A stretch of 64,000 nucleotides of DNA, from contig NC_087384.1 of NCBI RefSeq assembly GCF_963675165.1, positions 2,990,315 through 3,054,314 of the forward strand, read 5' to 3'. Position 1 is the first letter of the stretch. Each line of letters begins with the position of its first letter. Shown here in pieces: positions 19,976-30,360 of the stretch. The position numbers and the translations under genes are program-made. The notes under the pieces were generated by a model that saw only the letters and a list, made by a program, of their open reading frames with translations, ran no database searches and had not been told where the DNA came from. The stretch is from Halichondria panicea. Its lineage: Eukaryota; Porifera; Demospongiae; Suberitida; Halichondriidae.

Positions 19976-20830
19976 GTTGAAGAGGCGACCGATGACACTG
20001 AAGGGTGAAGAGTTAAGTTCAGAACAAAAAGAAAAGTTGAAAGAAGTTCTTGACACCTACGCAGATGTGTTAACGGCCACTCCTGGATGTACCAATCTGG
20101 CGTCGCACACTATTACAACGGGACTCCTACAACTAAACTACCACCCTATCGACTACCGCAGGCTTATCGAGCAGCCGTAAAACAAGAGCTGCTAGATCAT
20201 GGAATTATCGAACCGTCATCCAGCGACTGGGCATCACCGATAGTTTTGGTTGGAAAGGACTATCGAAATGTGTCGAATATGGATGCAGGATAATCTAGGA
20301 GAGGCCAAGTTTATCAGTACCCTGGACTTGTCACGTGGCTATTGGCAAGTACCTGTGGAAACCGGAGGCACAGGCAAAGACAGCGTTTACCACACCCTTT
20401 GGTTTGTTTCAGTTTCGGAGGATGCCATTTGGCCGCTCCCAGCCACGTTCCAGCGGATGGTCGACAAACGGTCTGCAGCATTGTGCAAATGCTTACTTGG
20501 ATGACATTGTGATATACAGTGGAACCTGGCAGGATCACCTGGCCATTGTACTGGATCGAATTCGAGCTGCTGGCCTCACTGTAAAGCCCAAAAAATGCCA
20601 ATTTGGAACAAATCAGTGTGTATATTTGGGGTTTGTTGTGGGCAATGGAACAGTGCAACTTGAACACCCGAAGATAGATGCAATTGAAAACTTTGAAAAG
20701 CCGAAAACATACCTCGGAATGACGGGATATTATCGTAAATTTATTCCTGATTATTCTACGGTCGCTTGTTCCCTTACAGATTTAACACGAGGAAAAGCTC
20801 CCTCTCAGGTGAAATGGACCGCAGACTGAA
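19974..20830 (+). pseudogene. Reverse transcriptase of the Gmr1-like element
   Basis: N-terminal EVLDTYADVLTATPGCTNLA and HTITTG, then AVKQELLDHGIIEPSSSDWA with SPIVLVGKD, FISTLDLSRGYWQVPVE (first Asp), TPFGLFQFRRMPFG, and NAYLDDIVIYSGTWQDHL with the catalytic YLDD (about 20494-20505). Thumb: DRIRAAGLTVKPKKCQFGTN and YLGFVVGNGTVQ, then YLGMTGYYRKFIPDYS. Three or more frameshifts, including loss of the 'GLCNAP' block. Confidence 0.8.
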
Positions 20831-21330
20831 ACAGCATTTCAACACCTTAAAAAATGCTTGTGCTCAAAACCAATACTCCGGAGTCCAGACTTTAGCCGTG
20901 AATTCATCTTACAAACTGATGCGTCAGACAGAGGGGTTGGAGCAGTACTTAGCCAGAAGGATGATGAGGGTAACGAACACCCTACTGCTTGCAAACTGTT
21001 GGAGAAAAATACTCGACTATAGAGAAAGAATGTTTGGTGATTAAATTGGGAGTTGGTGCCTACTTACTAGGTGCCTACTTACTAGGCCGACCCTTTACAA
21101 TTCAGACTGACCATCGTTCCCTAGAATGGTTGGACCGGATCAAAGAGAACAATGCGAGATTAACACGATGGAGCTTGTTCCTGAGTAGTTGTACTTAAAT
21201 GTAAATATCTTATGATTGGAACATTTCTAAGAAAATCCGAAGGAATAAGCTACAAAATACACAGTGAAATATCGACAAGGGAAAAGCAACGGGAATGCAG
21301 ACGCTCTTTCCCGAGGGCCGTAAACAAGTT
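20831..21330 (+). pseudogene. RNase H of the Gmr1-like element
   Basis: Blocks read across frames: AFQHLKKCLCS, LQTDASDRGVGAVLSQKDDE (about 20915-20975, catalytic Asp in TDAS), FTIQTDHRSLEWLDRIKENN (second Asp), ARLTRWSLFL, YTVKYRQGKSNGNADALSRG. It is the last coding module before the polypurine tract. A tandem duplication of 'gcctacttactag' (21058-21083) breaks the middle. Confidence 0.8.
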
Positions 21331-21332
21331 TA

Positions 21333-21354
21333 TTGCAGGAGAGGTGGGTAGGAG
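21333..21354 (+). promoter_or_regulatory. Polypurine tract
   Basis: Purine-rich 'gcaggagaggtgggtaggag' abuts the TGTG start of the 3' LTR; the same tract precedes the LTR at 16632-16651. Confidence 0.7.
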
Positions 21355-21710
21355 TGTGAAAGACTATGTTTGTGCTTTTGTTCGTTATTGTATAGGGTTA
21401 CTGTTCATGTATGCCAGGCAATGATTATAGCTGTTATAGTGTTAAATAGACTACATTCACTTATTTGGTATGTTGTGCAATAGTATACGACTGTACACCC
21501 AAGGTCCTCTCTCCTGCCCTGTACTCTCCTGCCCTGTAAGATCCCGTCAAACCAGTTTTAGAACCTGACAAACAGGAAGTGTTCAGGAGTGTATAAAAGG
21601 ACAGTGTGTTAGATTTTGAGTTTTAGTTGTTTTTGTGATGTTAAAGTTTATGCGATGTTGTGGAATTGATGTTGTTAAATGAAATTGAATTGGGAGAACT
21701 TAATAGTCTA
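21355..21710 (+). repeat. 3' LTR of the Gmr1-like element
   Basis: Near copy of 16652-17019. It has its own changes: duplicated 'ctctcctgccctgta' (about 21508-21538) and deletion of 'gaagattgtt' near the 3' end. The differences between LTRs are mostly short indels with few substitutions. Confidence 0.85.
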
Positions 21711-21749
21711 GAAGTGGATCTTTTACATTGGCTGATGCTAACAAATCAA

Positions 21750-22362
21750 GCTTCCCTGAGTTGTTACGGTTAGCTTATGTGATGTTCGTACAGATTTGGG
21801 ACCCTAAGGGGGACCTAAATGTCCCTTGGGGTCCCAAAAACCCCAGCGACCCTGAAAGTTGGCTAGTGCTCGTCATGCTGAGTTGTTACGGGTACACCCT
21901 AGGGGACAGGGACTTTGGGGTCCCACGAATCCTAGCGACCTTGAAAGTTGGCTGGTGCTAGCTTCCTCATCATGCTGAGTTGTTACGGTTAGCTTATGTG
22001 ATTAGCTTATGTGAGACGCTAGGGGACGTAAATGTCCCTAGCGAGTTGGCTGGTGCTAACAAGTCAAGCTTCGTCATCATGCTGAGTTGTTACGGTTAGC
22101 TTATGTGAGGTTCGTACAGATTTGGGACTCCAGGGGACGCTTTGGAGTCCCACGAACCCCAGCGACCCTGAAAGTTGGCTGGTGCTAACAAGTCAAGCTT
22201 GAGTTGTTACGGTTAGCTTATGTGAGGTTCGTACAAATTTGGGACGACTCCAGGGGACGCCCTTGTGATCCTGAAAGTTGGCTGGTGTTAACAAGTCAAG
22301 CTTCCTCATCATGCTGAGTTGTTACAGTTAGTTTATGAGGTTTGTACACATTTGGGACGCTA
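21750..22362. repeat. Satellite array, left part (~115-bp unit)
   Basis: Units contain 'gagttgttacggttagctta', 'ttcgtacagatttgggac', 'gctaggggacg', 'aacccc agcgaccctgaaag' and 'ttggctggtgctaacaagtc'. Starts of 'gagttgttac' recur at about 21758, 21880, 21975, 22085, 22202 and 22315. The array resumes at 28313 beyond the CACTA-like element. Confidence 0.85.
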
Positions 22363-22382
22363 CACTGTAAAAACTAGTGGGT
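22363..22382 (+). repeat. Left TIR of the CACTA-like element
   Basis: CACTGTAAAAACTAGTGGGT; the inner 180 bp hold more copies of the AGTGGGTC motif (22384-22440) and related 'gtgggtctt', 'gtacccgg' variants. Confidence 0.85.
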
Positions 22383-22659
22383 CGTTTTAACATACTAGTG
22401 GGTCAACTGACATTATGAGCAGTGGGTCACACACGGGTCATATCCACAAAAGTGATGATTCAATGGATGGTTATGTCGATTTTGACTCACTTTATATGAA
22501 ATAACCCGTATGTTAAATGAAGATGGGTAAAGTGTACCCGGTAAAGTGAGTCAAACATACCTTGTATGTATGTTACATGCAAGTGGGTCTTATAAAATAA
22601 CTCTTTGTTTATTTGCAACGACGTTGGAAAAGCTACCTATAATAATTAATGTCATTCAG

Positions 22660-25573
22660 TATTATTTTCTATATATTGCGTATATGTCATCATTTTAACA
22701 ATCAGTATAATTATTATACACTTGTCATCACTGCTATTAAACAAAAATTCTATATGGTCACATGACCTCACAACAATCAGTGTTTGTAAATTAATGGTGT
22801 ACTTGTGAAGTACTTGGTATAACGCTAAATGACTCACAAGAACAACCGAGTAAGTATTGTCTAAGCACACCTCATAGCGGTGATTAAAACCTAATGTTGT
22901 ATAAAGTTGAGCAGCAACATATATTGAGTCTCGGACAACAACAACATGCCTGATTTCACCAAAGATTGGGTAGTCTGTATCCTCAGGTTTTTTCAAACAG
23001 ATAACTCCACTTGACAGATAACTCCACTTGGGCGAAACTCTTGTCCTAGACATTTTACACAAGAACTACTGCAGAACAAGTCCAGTTATTAAGGTTTTAT
23101 GACTCACTTACACAGGTAAAAACAGCTTATTTGGAAACGTTGTCATTATGATAGCTTTCAACTGTGACGGGTGGAAGCTCTCAAGGGGATACTCGTCAAC
23201 TAAAAAACAACATTTATCGCAAATAAATATCTCAACTAAGATTACCTTTGTGGATTTCATCACCACATATAGGAAATTGGTCCTTTCCACTCCAGGAGAA
23301 GGTAACAGGTGCATGCACATGTAATTTTGGTGCCGTTCCGCTATAGTCTTGGGGAGATTTTTGAAATTCTTTCCCACAAACTGTTTCAGCTGCGAATTTT
23401 TCGCTTCAAAGCGCATACACCACTGATGACGAAGGGGGCCAAACCTGCATCATTACAAAAGGTAGCCTTATACGTGTTTGTGTGCCGTGTTTGTGTGCAA
23501 ACAGTTTTCACACCTAAAACACGTTGACTAAGACAAATGCAACTTACAGTCTAACTTGGGGTGATCGAGTCAGGATAGAGTCTGAGAAGGTAGTCCTCTA
23601 TTGATAGTTGTAGAGTCTCTATAGAATCGCTCGTAAACTCAAATGCTGTGCACAGAACCATAACAGACAACAACCCCAAGTAACAGATCCAGTGAGGATC
23701 ATCGTTAGGAACAAATTCACCAACCATAAGCGGAAGAAGCCGTCCTAGCAACCACATTTGTGATGCTGCAAAGGAGCACGCATATGCATACATGCATGTA
23801 TTTATTTGTATGGATTCATGTACAACAAATTAATTACCTGATTGTACAATCTTTTTGTCCTCTGCAGTCAGGTGATCTCTATCGATAGGTCGAGGCTTAT
23901 TCATCTTTTCACTGTACCCATACTTGAAAATCGAAATTTGGGTATTAAGCTGTTGTAGAGTGAAAAATCGCTTCTGAGAGATGCAGTAACGAACCAATGC
24001 GACGAGGCAAAACACCCTCAAATATGATATGCATTATGTCAAGCACGAACAAACATCAAATCCAGGTGCTTCGTGTAAAATACTGAGACCGAACTGTCTT
24101 GAGAAAGAAGGGTCACTGTCGACTAACTCACAGTAGTACGTAACTTATCACACTGGAGCTATATCAATGCATGGATATGTCAATTAATGTCTGTTTCCTG
24201 TATGTATGCGTATATACTATGATAATGCCATACAGTTCACCTTTTGACAGAGTTCCTGTTTGGTGATCATACATGTTCAACAGCCTCGGTAAGCCCCACC
24301 TACACCCACACCTGCTGCCGGGGTATCCGCAAGATACACCAGCAAAGAACCTTTCAATTGCTTTTCGCTATCACCCCATTGTACAGTTATTCCCTGAACG
24401 TATCAGGATTTTTAATATTGATGTGCAATAATTATAAACTCACAGTAGAGCCTAGAGTTTTCAAATCTTTGACAGCAGAGGATAATATTCGGTCGATACC
24501 GTACTACGTTCGCATTAATCACTGCTAATCACTGCTAAAAGCTGAATGTACTTCGTCAATGGGGGCAGGGTGTACATTTAATAACGTCCAATAGAAAACA
24601 GCTGAAAAAGTGTTTATAACATTATAATCATAATTACCTATTTCCCCTGCGTAAGCCAAGCGGATTGGCTACCTCTAACTCATCATGGTAGAATGCAAGC
24701 CGTAACTCATTCGTCTGCGATGCTCCCTTGGCATATGCTCCGTCCATAACGTCGCGAAGGACACCATGCATGCGATAGACCTCCTCCTGAATGTCGTTTT
24801 TTCTGAGTAAAGCCTATTTGATAACACATTATTATGGTATACACATTGATTCAAAAGACTCACCTTGAGGGACTTTAAAAGTGGTACGTAGTAAAATCTA
24901 TCGTACATTCGTACAGCCTTTTTCCGAACCCTCCTCATTTTCCACTCAAGGTGAGATCCCAGAGTGACAGGTGTGGATTCCTGTAAGAAAACAATTTTTA
25001 AAGATGCTACTCAATATCTATTTTACTCACCACAAGCTGAAAATTTTCCCTGAAATACTTCCTTTGTAGATAAAATGATTGAAGGCCACCGAACATATCC
25101 TTGGCAACATCAACCCTTTTTTTTATCAAAAGAAGTGCCTCGTCCAAACTAGAATCACCAGTACCAGCTGTAATAGAATCTCGACAGCAAGGAAGGAAGC
25201 TGTTGACGACACCACATGGTCTATTGCAGTTTGAGTGATTGAGTATTTTTCTTTCAATCCAAGGATATAACGTGCCTCGAGCCACTTCTTGTCTAACTGT
25301 AGGTGAGTTTCTTCAGATCTTTGACTGGTACATGATTCATCTGCATTGAGAGTGGGCTGGACGAAATTTTCTGGCTCTGAATCTTCATCGTCCTGGACAT
25401 AGGTACTTTCTATAGTGTGCTTTCTGTATGCACTAAGTTTCTTGAAGGATCTGTTGCAAAATGAACAGTAAACATGAAAGTTGGGATCATCTCTATGAAC
25501 AGTGTAGATGTGCTTCTGCAAGTGGTAGCGAAGGTGCACATGGAACACCGGTAGACTTCTTTTGTTGTGCCAT
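22660..25573 (-). pseudogene. CACTA-like transposase with N-terminal C2H2 fingers, ~10 exons
   Basis: Start Met at 25573. Exon 1 (25573-25031) encodes a first finger CSMC...HLQKHIYTVH with a frameshift inside it, and an intact finger CSFCNRSFKKLSAYRKH, then LGLKEKYSITQTAIDHVVSS. Further exons with consensus splice sites: 24980-24864 (HLEWKMRRVRKKAVRMYDRF), 24813-24638 (RLAFYHDELEVANPLGLRRG), about 24530-24444 (YGIDRILSSAVKDLKTLGS), 24393-24312 (QLKGSLLVYLADTPAA), about 24015-23838 (FTLQQLNTQISIFKYGYSEK), 23765-23556 (MWLLGRLLPLMVGEFVPNDD), 23444 to about 23255 (CMRFEAKNSQLKQFVGKNFK), about 23195-23118 (VDEYPLESFHPSQLKAIIMT) and 23066 to about 22790 (VSPKWSYLSSGVICLKKPED). I recognise the series from multi-copy animal transposon proteins. 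Lesions: a frameshift in finger 1, another near 25210, and a missing block after NPLG and after LADTPAA. Which domain holds the DDE triad is not clear. Confidence 0.65.
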
Positions 25574-25705
25574 ATTAGGCTTTGAGGACCTCAGGCCTCA
25601 GGCCAGGAGGGAGGAGCTGCATGCAGCTTGGTTGCTACGGTACAGGACAATTTCGAGCATGCGCAGTACGTGCACAGCTGGCTATCTGCAGCTAGCTGGT
25701 CGGCC
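25574..25705. promoter_or_regulatory. Shared divergent promoter region
   Basis: 132 bp separate the two outward-facing start codons, so any promoter for the two genes must be shared or overlapping. The segment is GC-richer than its surroundings and contains a 'caggcctcaggcc' direct repeat and paired 'agctag' motifs. No TATA box seen. Confidence 0.45.
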
Positions 25706-27932
25706 ATGGACACTCTATCCACTGAGGAGATTTGTAAGCGCCTTTGTGAAAGAGGAATAGATGACACTTCTATAAGAGGTAAGGTCTCTAGTAGTAATTA
25801 TTATGAGAGGTTTTTTTAACTTTATAATAATAGTGATTGACACTAGATATATATAAGTATAGCAAGCCAACCACATTAGCAATTGTTACCTGTTACCTAT
25901 TACTACTTGCTACAAGATTCAAAACTCTTAAAATGTCCTTGTTACAGAAAATGATATTGATGGCGAAGCCCTGGTCGAGTTAGTAAACGACTTTAATGAG
26001 TTTTCCGCTCTCGTACCTATACCTATCGTGAGGCTGAAAATGAGAAAGTTCGTCAGAGATGTTCAGAGCCAGGTAATTCTGTCCTTGAGTAAAACTTTGT
26101 GCATATAGGAGGTGGCATGTGAAGAACTACCAAGGGTGGCAAAACGGCCCCTGAACCTGGATGTGAGTTAATACTAAGTGTGTTGCTATGTGTCACATGA
26201 AAAACTTTGTGCACATAGGAGGTGGTATGTAAAGAACTACCAAGGGTGGCAAAACGGCCCCTGAACCTGGATGTGAGTTAATACTAAGCGTGTTGCTATG
26301 TGTCACATGAAGCACTTTGTGCATATAGGAGGTGGTATGTACCAAGGGTGGCCCCTGAACCTGGATGTGAGTTATAAATAATGAATTATTTGTTTATAGG
26401 AAACTTCTGAAGACATCCTGAGTGCTCGTGAAACTAAAGATTCTGAACCGCCGATGAAAAAATTAGTAAGTATTCATATCGACCCATACGAATTATGAAT
26501 TATCATAGTGTGCTCTTTCTTGCACTCATAGGAAAATGTCCTGGATCTTTCATTTGACATTAAAAATGTTCAGCTTCCCACCCATTTCTCACGAAGGGTT
26601 ACGAATCTCATTGCTGATGGAACCTTAGCAGAGCCAGACAACCAACCGATCAGCGTTCATCCGAGAAATCGTCGACTTCTTCGATGGAGTTCTACCAGAT
26701 CCTAGTGTCAGTGAATATGAAGCTATAAGTCGAAAGGTGGTCGAAAAATACCCCTCACTGCAAGACACAAGAAAAACCAAGTATTGGGTAAGTGAACTAC
26801 AAATACCCTCGCATCCATTATTATAGCTATAATTTCCCTGCAGCAAACGCAATTGTCCCAGCGATATAGAAACAAGAGAAAGATGCACACGCGCATTAAG
26901 TCGAAAAGCTTCGCACTGACTGTTCCCAAGACTGAGCCGGATGAAGTTGAGAGTGAATCAGCAAAATCTATGAAAAAGCTTTTAGAATCGAAAAATCCTC
27001 CAGCTCAAACAATCCAAATGCTAATAAGTAGCAATGAGAATAGCATGGATGAGGAATCCTGAGATCTCTACTAGTATCATCATTGAAACATTTCCTGTTT
27101 TCAAAGAGCACAAATGGGTATAATTATGTGACATTAATACAGTAATTGTACATACTGATCGATACGCCGTATATGTATACACATCCATAGTTATCCTAGT
27201 AAAAATAATATACTCGTATGCCCTCGCATGCACTCACTTGCATTGTTTCGTCATTTCCAGCTTCTTTACGAGTTTAAGGAAATCATTAAAGAAACTTCAA
27301 TTGTGGAGACCATTGAAGCAAATTGGCAGGCAGTTAACAAGAAAGTTCTCGGTGGAACGGGAAAGATGACATTTGGTGTTGAACGTCAGCTGCTGGAAGT
27401 TATTAACAAAAACATCTACCACAGGAAGCCTCCCAATCTTCCAGTAATTTTCGTTGAGGTATTATACTTAGATTGAACACAGTCACTTACATACACGCAC
27501 TCCGCACTTTTTACTGAGTAAACTATAACATGAATGTATAATTATAATATTCACATCATTATTGTAATGTTCTTCACTGAACCACACATTTCTGTCCTAA
27601 TTATAATCGTTTTCGTTTTCGGCTTGTGACAAGATTGACATCTTTTTCAAGTCTGAAATTTGCGAGCCTCAACTCTTGGTTTTCCACGAAGACGACCAAA
27701 TTGTTCAAATGTTTTTGATAGCAGCGCTAATGGAATTGCCTTCCATGGATTTAATTGGAGGAATAACATCTTTGATGGCGGCTTATTATGTTTTCGACAT
27801 TGTTTACCCGAAATCTCTAAAAGCGACGTTTTTTTTCTTCAAGACATCCTCATGGATCAAAGCGATGGATCTACTAGGTACAGCATGTATATAAAAAACG
27901 CACATCAGTTTGAAATGACATTTATAGTGTAG
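25706..27932 (+). pseudogene. SAM-domain (SAMD3-like) accessory gene of the CACTA-like element
   Basis: Start Met at 25706. Exons with GT-AG borders: 25706-25778, 25948-26072, three mini-exons 26109-26162, 26219-26272 and 26329-26366, 26400-26465, 26532-26787, 26844-27062, 27261-27458 and about 27636-27932. Exons 1-2 give a 66-residue SAM-like domain: STEEICKRLCERGIDD, then ENDIDGEALVELVNDFNEFS. Later blocks are FIREIVDFFDGVLPDPSVSE (after a frameshift near 26640), QTQLSQRYRNKRKMHTRIKS, NWQAVNKKVLGGTGKM, and near the end LVFHEDDQIVQMFLIAALME and SLMAAYYVFDIVYPKS. This set matches proteins annotated in fish and cnidarians as SAMD3-like. A T-run near 27828 shifts the last frame. Function in transposition is unknown. 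Confidence 0.65.
26096..26390 (+). repeat. 110-bp tandem triplication containing a mini-exon
   Basis: Three units with exon starts at 26109, 26219 and 26329, exactly 110 bp apart. Each holds an acceptor (catatag or cacatag), the exon, and a GTGAGT donor. Units 1 and 2 keep a 54-nt exon (18 codons, EVACEELPRVAKRPLNLD and EVVCKELPRVAKRPLNLD). Unit 3 has lost two 8-nt pieces, leaving 38 nt and a frameshift. Confidence 0.85.
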
Positions 27933-28292
27933 TAAGTATTGATTGTTATTGTGCGCAATAATTATTTATTGCTTTATAATATTACTATATTAATTTTGTT
28001 CATGACATTCTCTATCTGTTGTGCTATGTCGTGTATAATTATACTGTTTATGTTACGAAATGCGAACTAACTGCTGTGTGGACCACATGCATGGTAATGG
28101 GAAAACAACCCACGAATGGGTGATTATAACACATGTGCATGGGGTAACTCGTGGGTCATTTTAACTACACGGTTCTTGGTGCTTTTAACCCACTTAAAAG
28201 GTAACCCATTGGTTACATTGCAAACATAACCCGTGAGTAGTGTGGGTCATTTGGTGAGACATTCAAATGACCCGCAACCGCGAGTCACTTTA

Positions 28293-28312
28293 ACCCATTA
28301 GTTTTTATAGTG
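28293..28312 (-). repeat. Right TIR of the CACTA-like element
   Basis: Inverse complement of CACTATAAAAACTAATGGGT. The 230 bp inside it carry at least six GGGT/ACCC motifs in both orientations (28080-28290). Confidence 0.85.
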
Positions 28313-29100
28313 TAGGGGACGCTACAGGGCCCCACAAACCTCAGCAAAATGTTAACAAGTCAAGCTTCCTGCGTTTGTACAGATTTGGGACGCTAGGGGA
28401 CTCCAGGGGACGCTACGGGGCAAGGGTTAGGATCAGCGGCCCACAAACCTCAGCAACCCTGAAAGTTGGCTAATGTTTCAAGCTTCCTCGTCAAGCTTAT
28501 GTGAGGTTCGTACAGATTTGGGATGCTAGGGGAAGCTAGGGGACGTGATTGTCCCTTATATCGTCCCCAGTAAAACTAAAAGTAGGCAACAAATCAAGCT
28601 TCCTCATCAAGCTGAGTTGTTATAGTTAGGTTTGGTTCGTACACATTTGGGACGCGTGATTGTCTCCACAAACCCGAGCAATCTTGAAAGTTGGCTAATG
28701 TTAACAGGACGCTAGGGGACCTCCACAAATGCAAGCAATCCTTAAATGTTGTAACAAAACACAGTTAGGTTTTGTGATGTTCGTACACATTTGGGACACT
28801 AGGGGGACCCGAGTTATCCTGATAGTGGGTTAGTCTTTACAAGAGACCACGCCTCATGTTCTTACATGCCTCATGTCTTCAGTTACTGTTTGTAGCGCTT
28901 TTGGGACGACGCTAAGGGACGGGAATCTACCCTTTCGTTCCCACAAACCCCAGCAACCCGGCCACGTCTTGGCAAGAGACTACTCCCGACTAGTCTCCAG
29001 TATAGATGCAACCTTTGAATCATGGCTGGTAAATTTGGGACACATAAGGGACGCTTTGGACCAGTGAAGCGCGGCAATAAACAATTGGCGTACTGCAAAA
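28313..29100. repeat. Satellite array, right part
   Basis: Continues the left array in the same orientation with more degenerate units ('gtacagatttgggacgctag', 'ccccacaaacctcagcaa', 'aagttggct'). Units become progressively eroded toward 29100. Confidence 0.8.
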
Positions 29101-29740
29101 GGAGTGGTTACTCTCTACCTCCCTTTCGGTCCCTTTTGGTTCCTTACCCTGAGCTCACTCTGGGAAAAAGAGGAGGGCTCGTTTTACTCAGTTAGCTCAG
29201 TTATAATACTTTACATTCATGATCTTTACCTATTCTTAATTGAATGCACAGTTATTGCCAGAGTCAAGTTTTGAGACGAATTCCAATTTTTTTTATTTAA
29301 TACAGTGAGACACTGTACACAAGTTGCTGCTGGAGTGAGTTAGGGTTCGGGTTAGGGAACTCAGGGATAGATGATTATCACAGTTGTACAAACAGGTCTG
29401 TCATTTGACCTCTCTCAACAAGGCTCTGAGCAGTCAAAGAGCCTGTCGGAGATCAACCAGTCCTTCGACTGGGACACTGACGTTTATGTGACGTTTATGT
29501 GTCAATTTAATAGCGTGTTGCGGATTCGAGTCAAGCTATAGATGAGGTTTGTCTAATTATTGATATGACCCAGAGTAATTCATTTTTATGTCATGCAGAT
29601 TTTTATGTCAGCCTAAGCAGCAACATCACACACAAATCACGCACACAATTGTTATTGTTGCATACAATTGTTATGTTCGTATAGGTTAGTCACATATCAT
29701 TACGACTTAATCACAGAGTCCACGTGCAACCTCAAGTGTG
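29101..29740. other. No gene recognised
   Basis: Spacer with short duplications (tgacgtttatg twice at about 29487-29510; gtgttattg-type pairs near 29640-29670). No ORF of note. Confidence 0.5.
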
Positions 29741-30360
29741 CTTGGTGTAGACCAGGTTAGTCAAGACACATTCAGTCATCACACTAAACAATCATTATTA
29801 CCTTACACCCGTGAAAGAGGAGACCACTCCCTTGGACAGCGTACTACTACAGAGTCCTCCCTCGAGTGTACACCTGAATGAGCTTCTGTCAACACACTAA
29901 ACAACCTTCAGCATGACAGCGTACTACAGCATGCCACACCCGTGAAAGAGGAGACCACTCCCTTGGACAGCGTACTACTACAGAGTCCTCCCTCGAGTGT
30001 ACACCTGAATGAGCAGGTTAGTCAAGTCACATTCTGCATCACATCTAAACAATACAGACTCCTGTGTAGACCTGAATCAACAGGTTACACATTCAGTCAT
30101 CACACTACAGCATGACAGCGTACTACAGCTGAATGAGCAGGTTAGTCAACACACATTCAGTCATCACACTAAACGATCATTATTACACACAGCATGCCAC
30201 ACCCATGAAAGAGGAGCGTACTACAAAGTCCTCCCTCGTAGTCAAGACACATTCTGTCATCACAACCTTCAGCATGACATCGTACTACAGAGTCGTGTAG
30301 ACCTGAATCAGCAGGACACATTCATTATTACATTCATTATTACATTCACAGCATGCCACA
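29740..30360. repeat. Complex minisatellite, ~131-bp period
   Basis: Two identical 78-bp stretches begin at 29806 and 29937 ('cacccgtgaaagaggagacc...'). Surrounding units mix 'acattcagtcatcacac', 'cagcatgacagcgtactaca' and 'cctgaatgagcaggttagtc'. The 148-residue plus frame at 30009 is only repeat translation. Confidence 0.8.

Larger units (their letters stand above)
16652..21710 (+). mobile_element. Gmr1-like Ty3/gypsy LTR retrotransposon (integrase before RT)
   Basis: Two matching LTRs (16652-17019, 21355-21710) bracket gag, protease, integrase, reverse transcriptase and RNase H in that order. Protein motifs are Ty3/gypsy-like, but integrase lies upstream of RT, as in Gmr1-type elements, which have a copia-like pol order. 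The RNase H C-terminus sits directly against the polypurine tract and 3' LTR, so integrase is not downstream. All ORFs carry frameshifts and a 666-bp MITE splits the integrase. Confidence 0.8.
22363..28312. mobile_element. CACTA-like DNA transposon, 5950 bp, two divergent genes
   Basis: Termini CACTGTAAAAACTAGTGGGT (22363-22382) and the inverse of CACTATAAAAACTAATGGGT (28293-28312), 18/20 matching. Flanked by TA on both sides. Removing the element and one TA gives 'gggacgcTAggggac', which is the sequence of neighbouring satellite units (for example 28388-28402), so the target site is directly visible. Subterminal regions carry repeated GTGGGTC-type motifs. Inside are a minus-strand transposase gene and a plus-strand SAM-domain gene that start 133 bp apart. 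CACTA/EnSpm is the best fit from termini and protein families. Confidence 0.85.

Noticed and set aside
22363-28312. The large element as a Polinton/Maverick or Academ
   Set aside because: No PolB, integrase or capsid motifs; TA duplication and CACTG/CACTA termini fit a CACTA-like element better.
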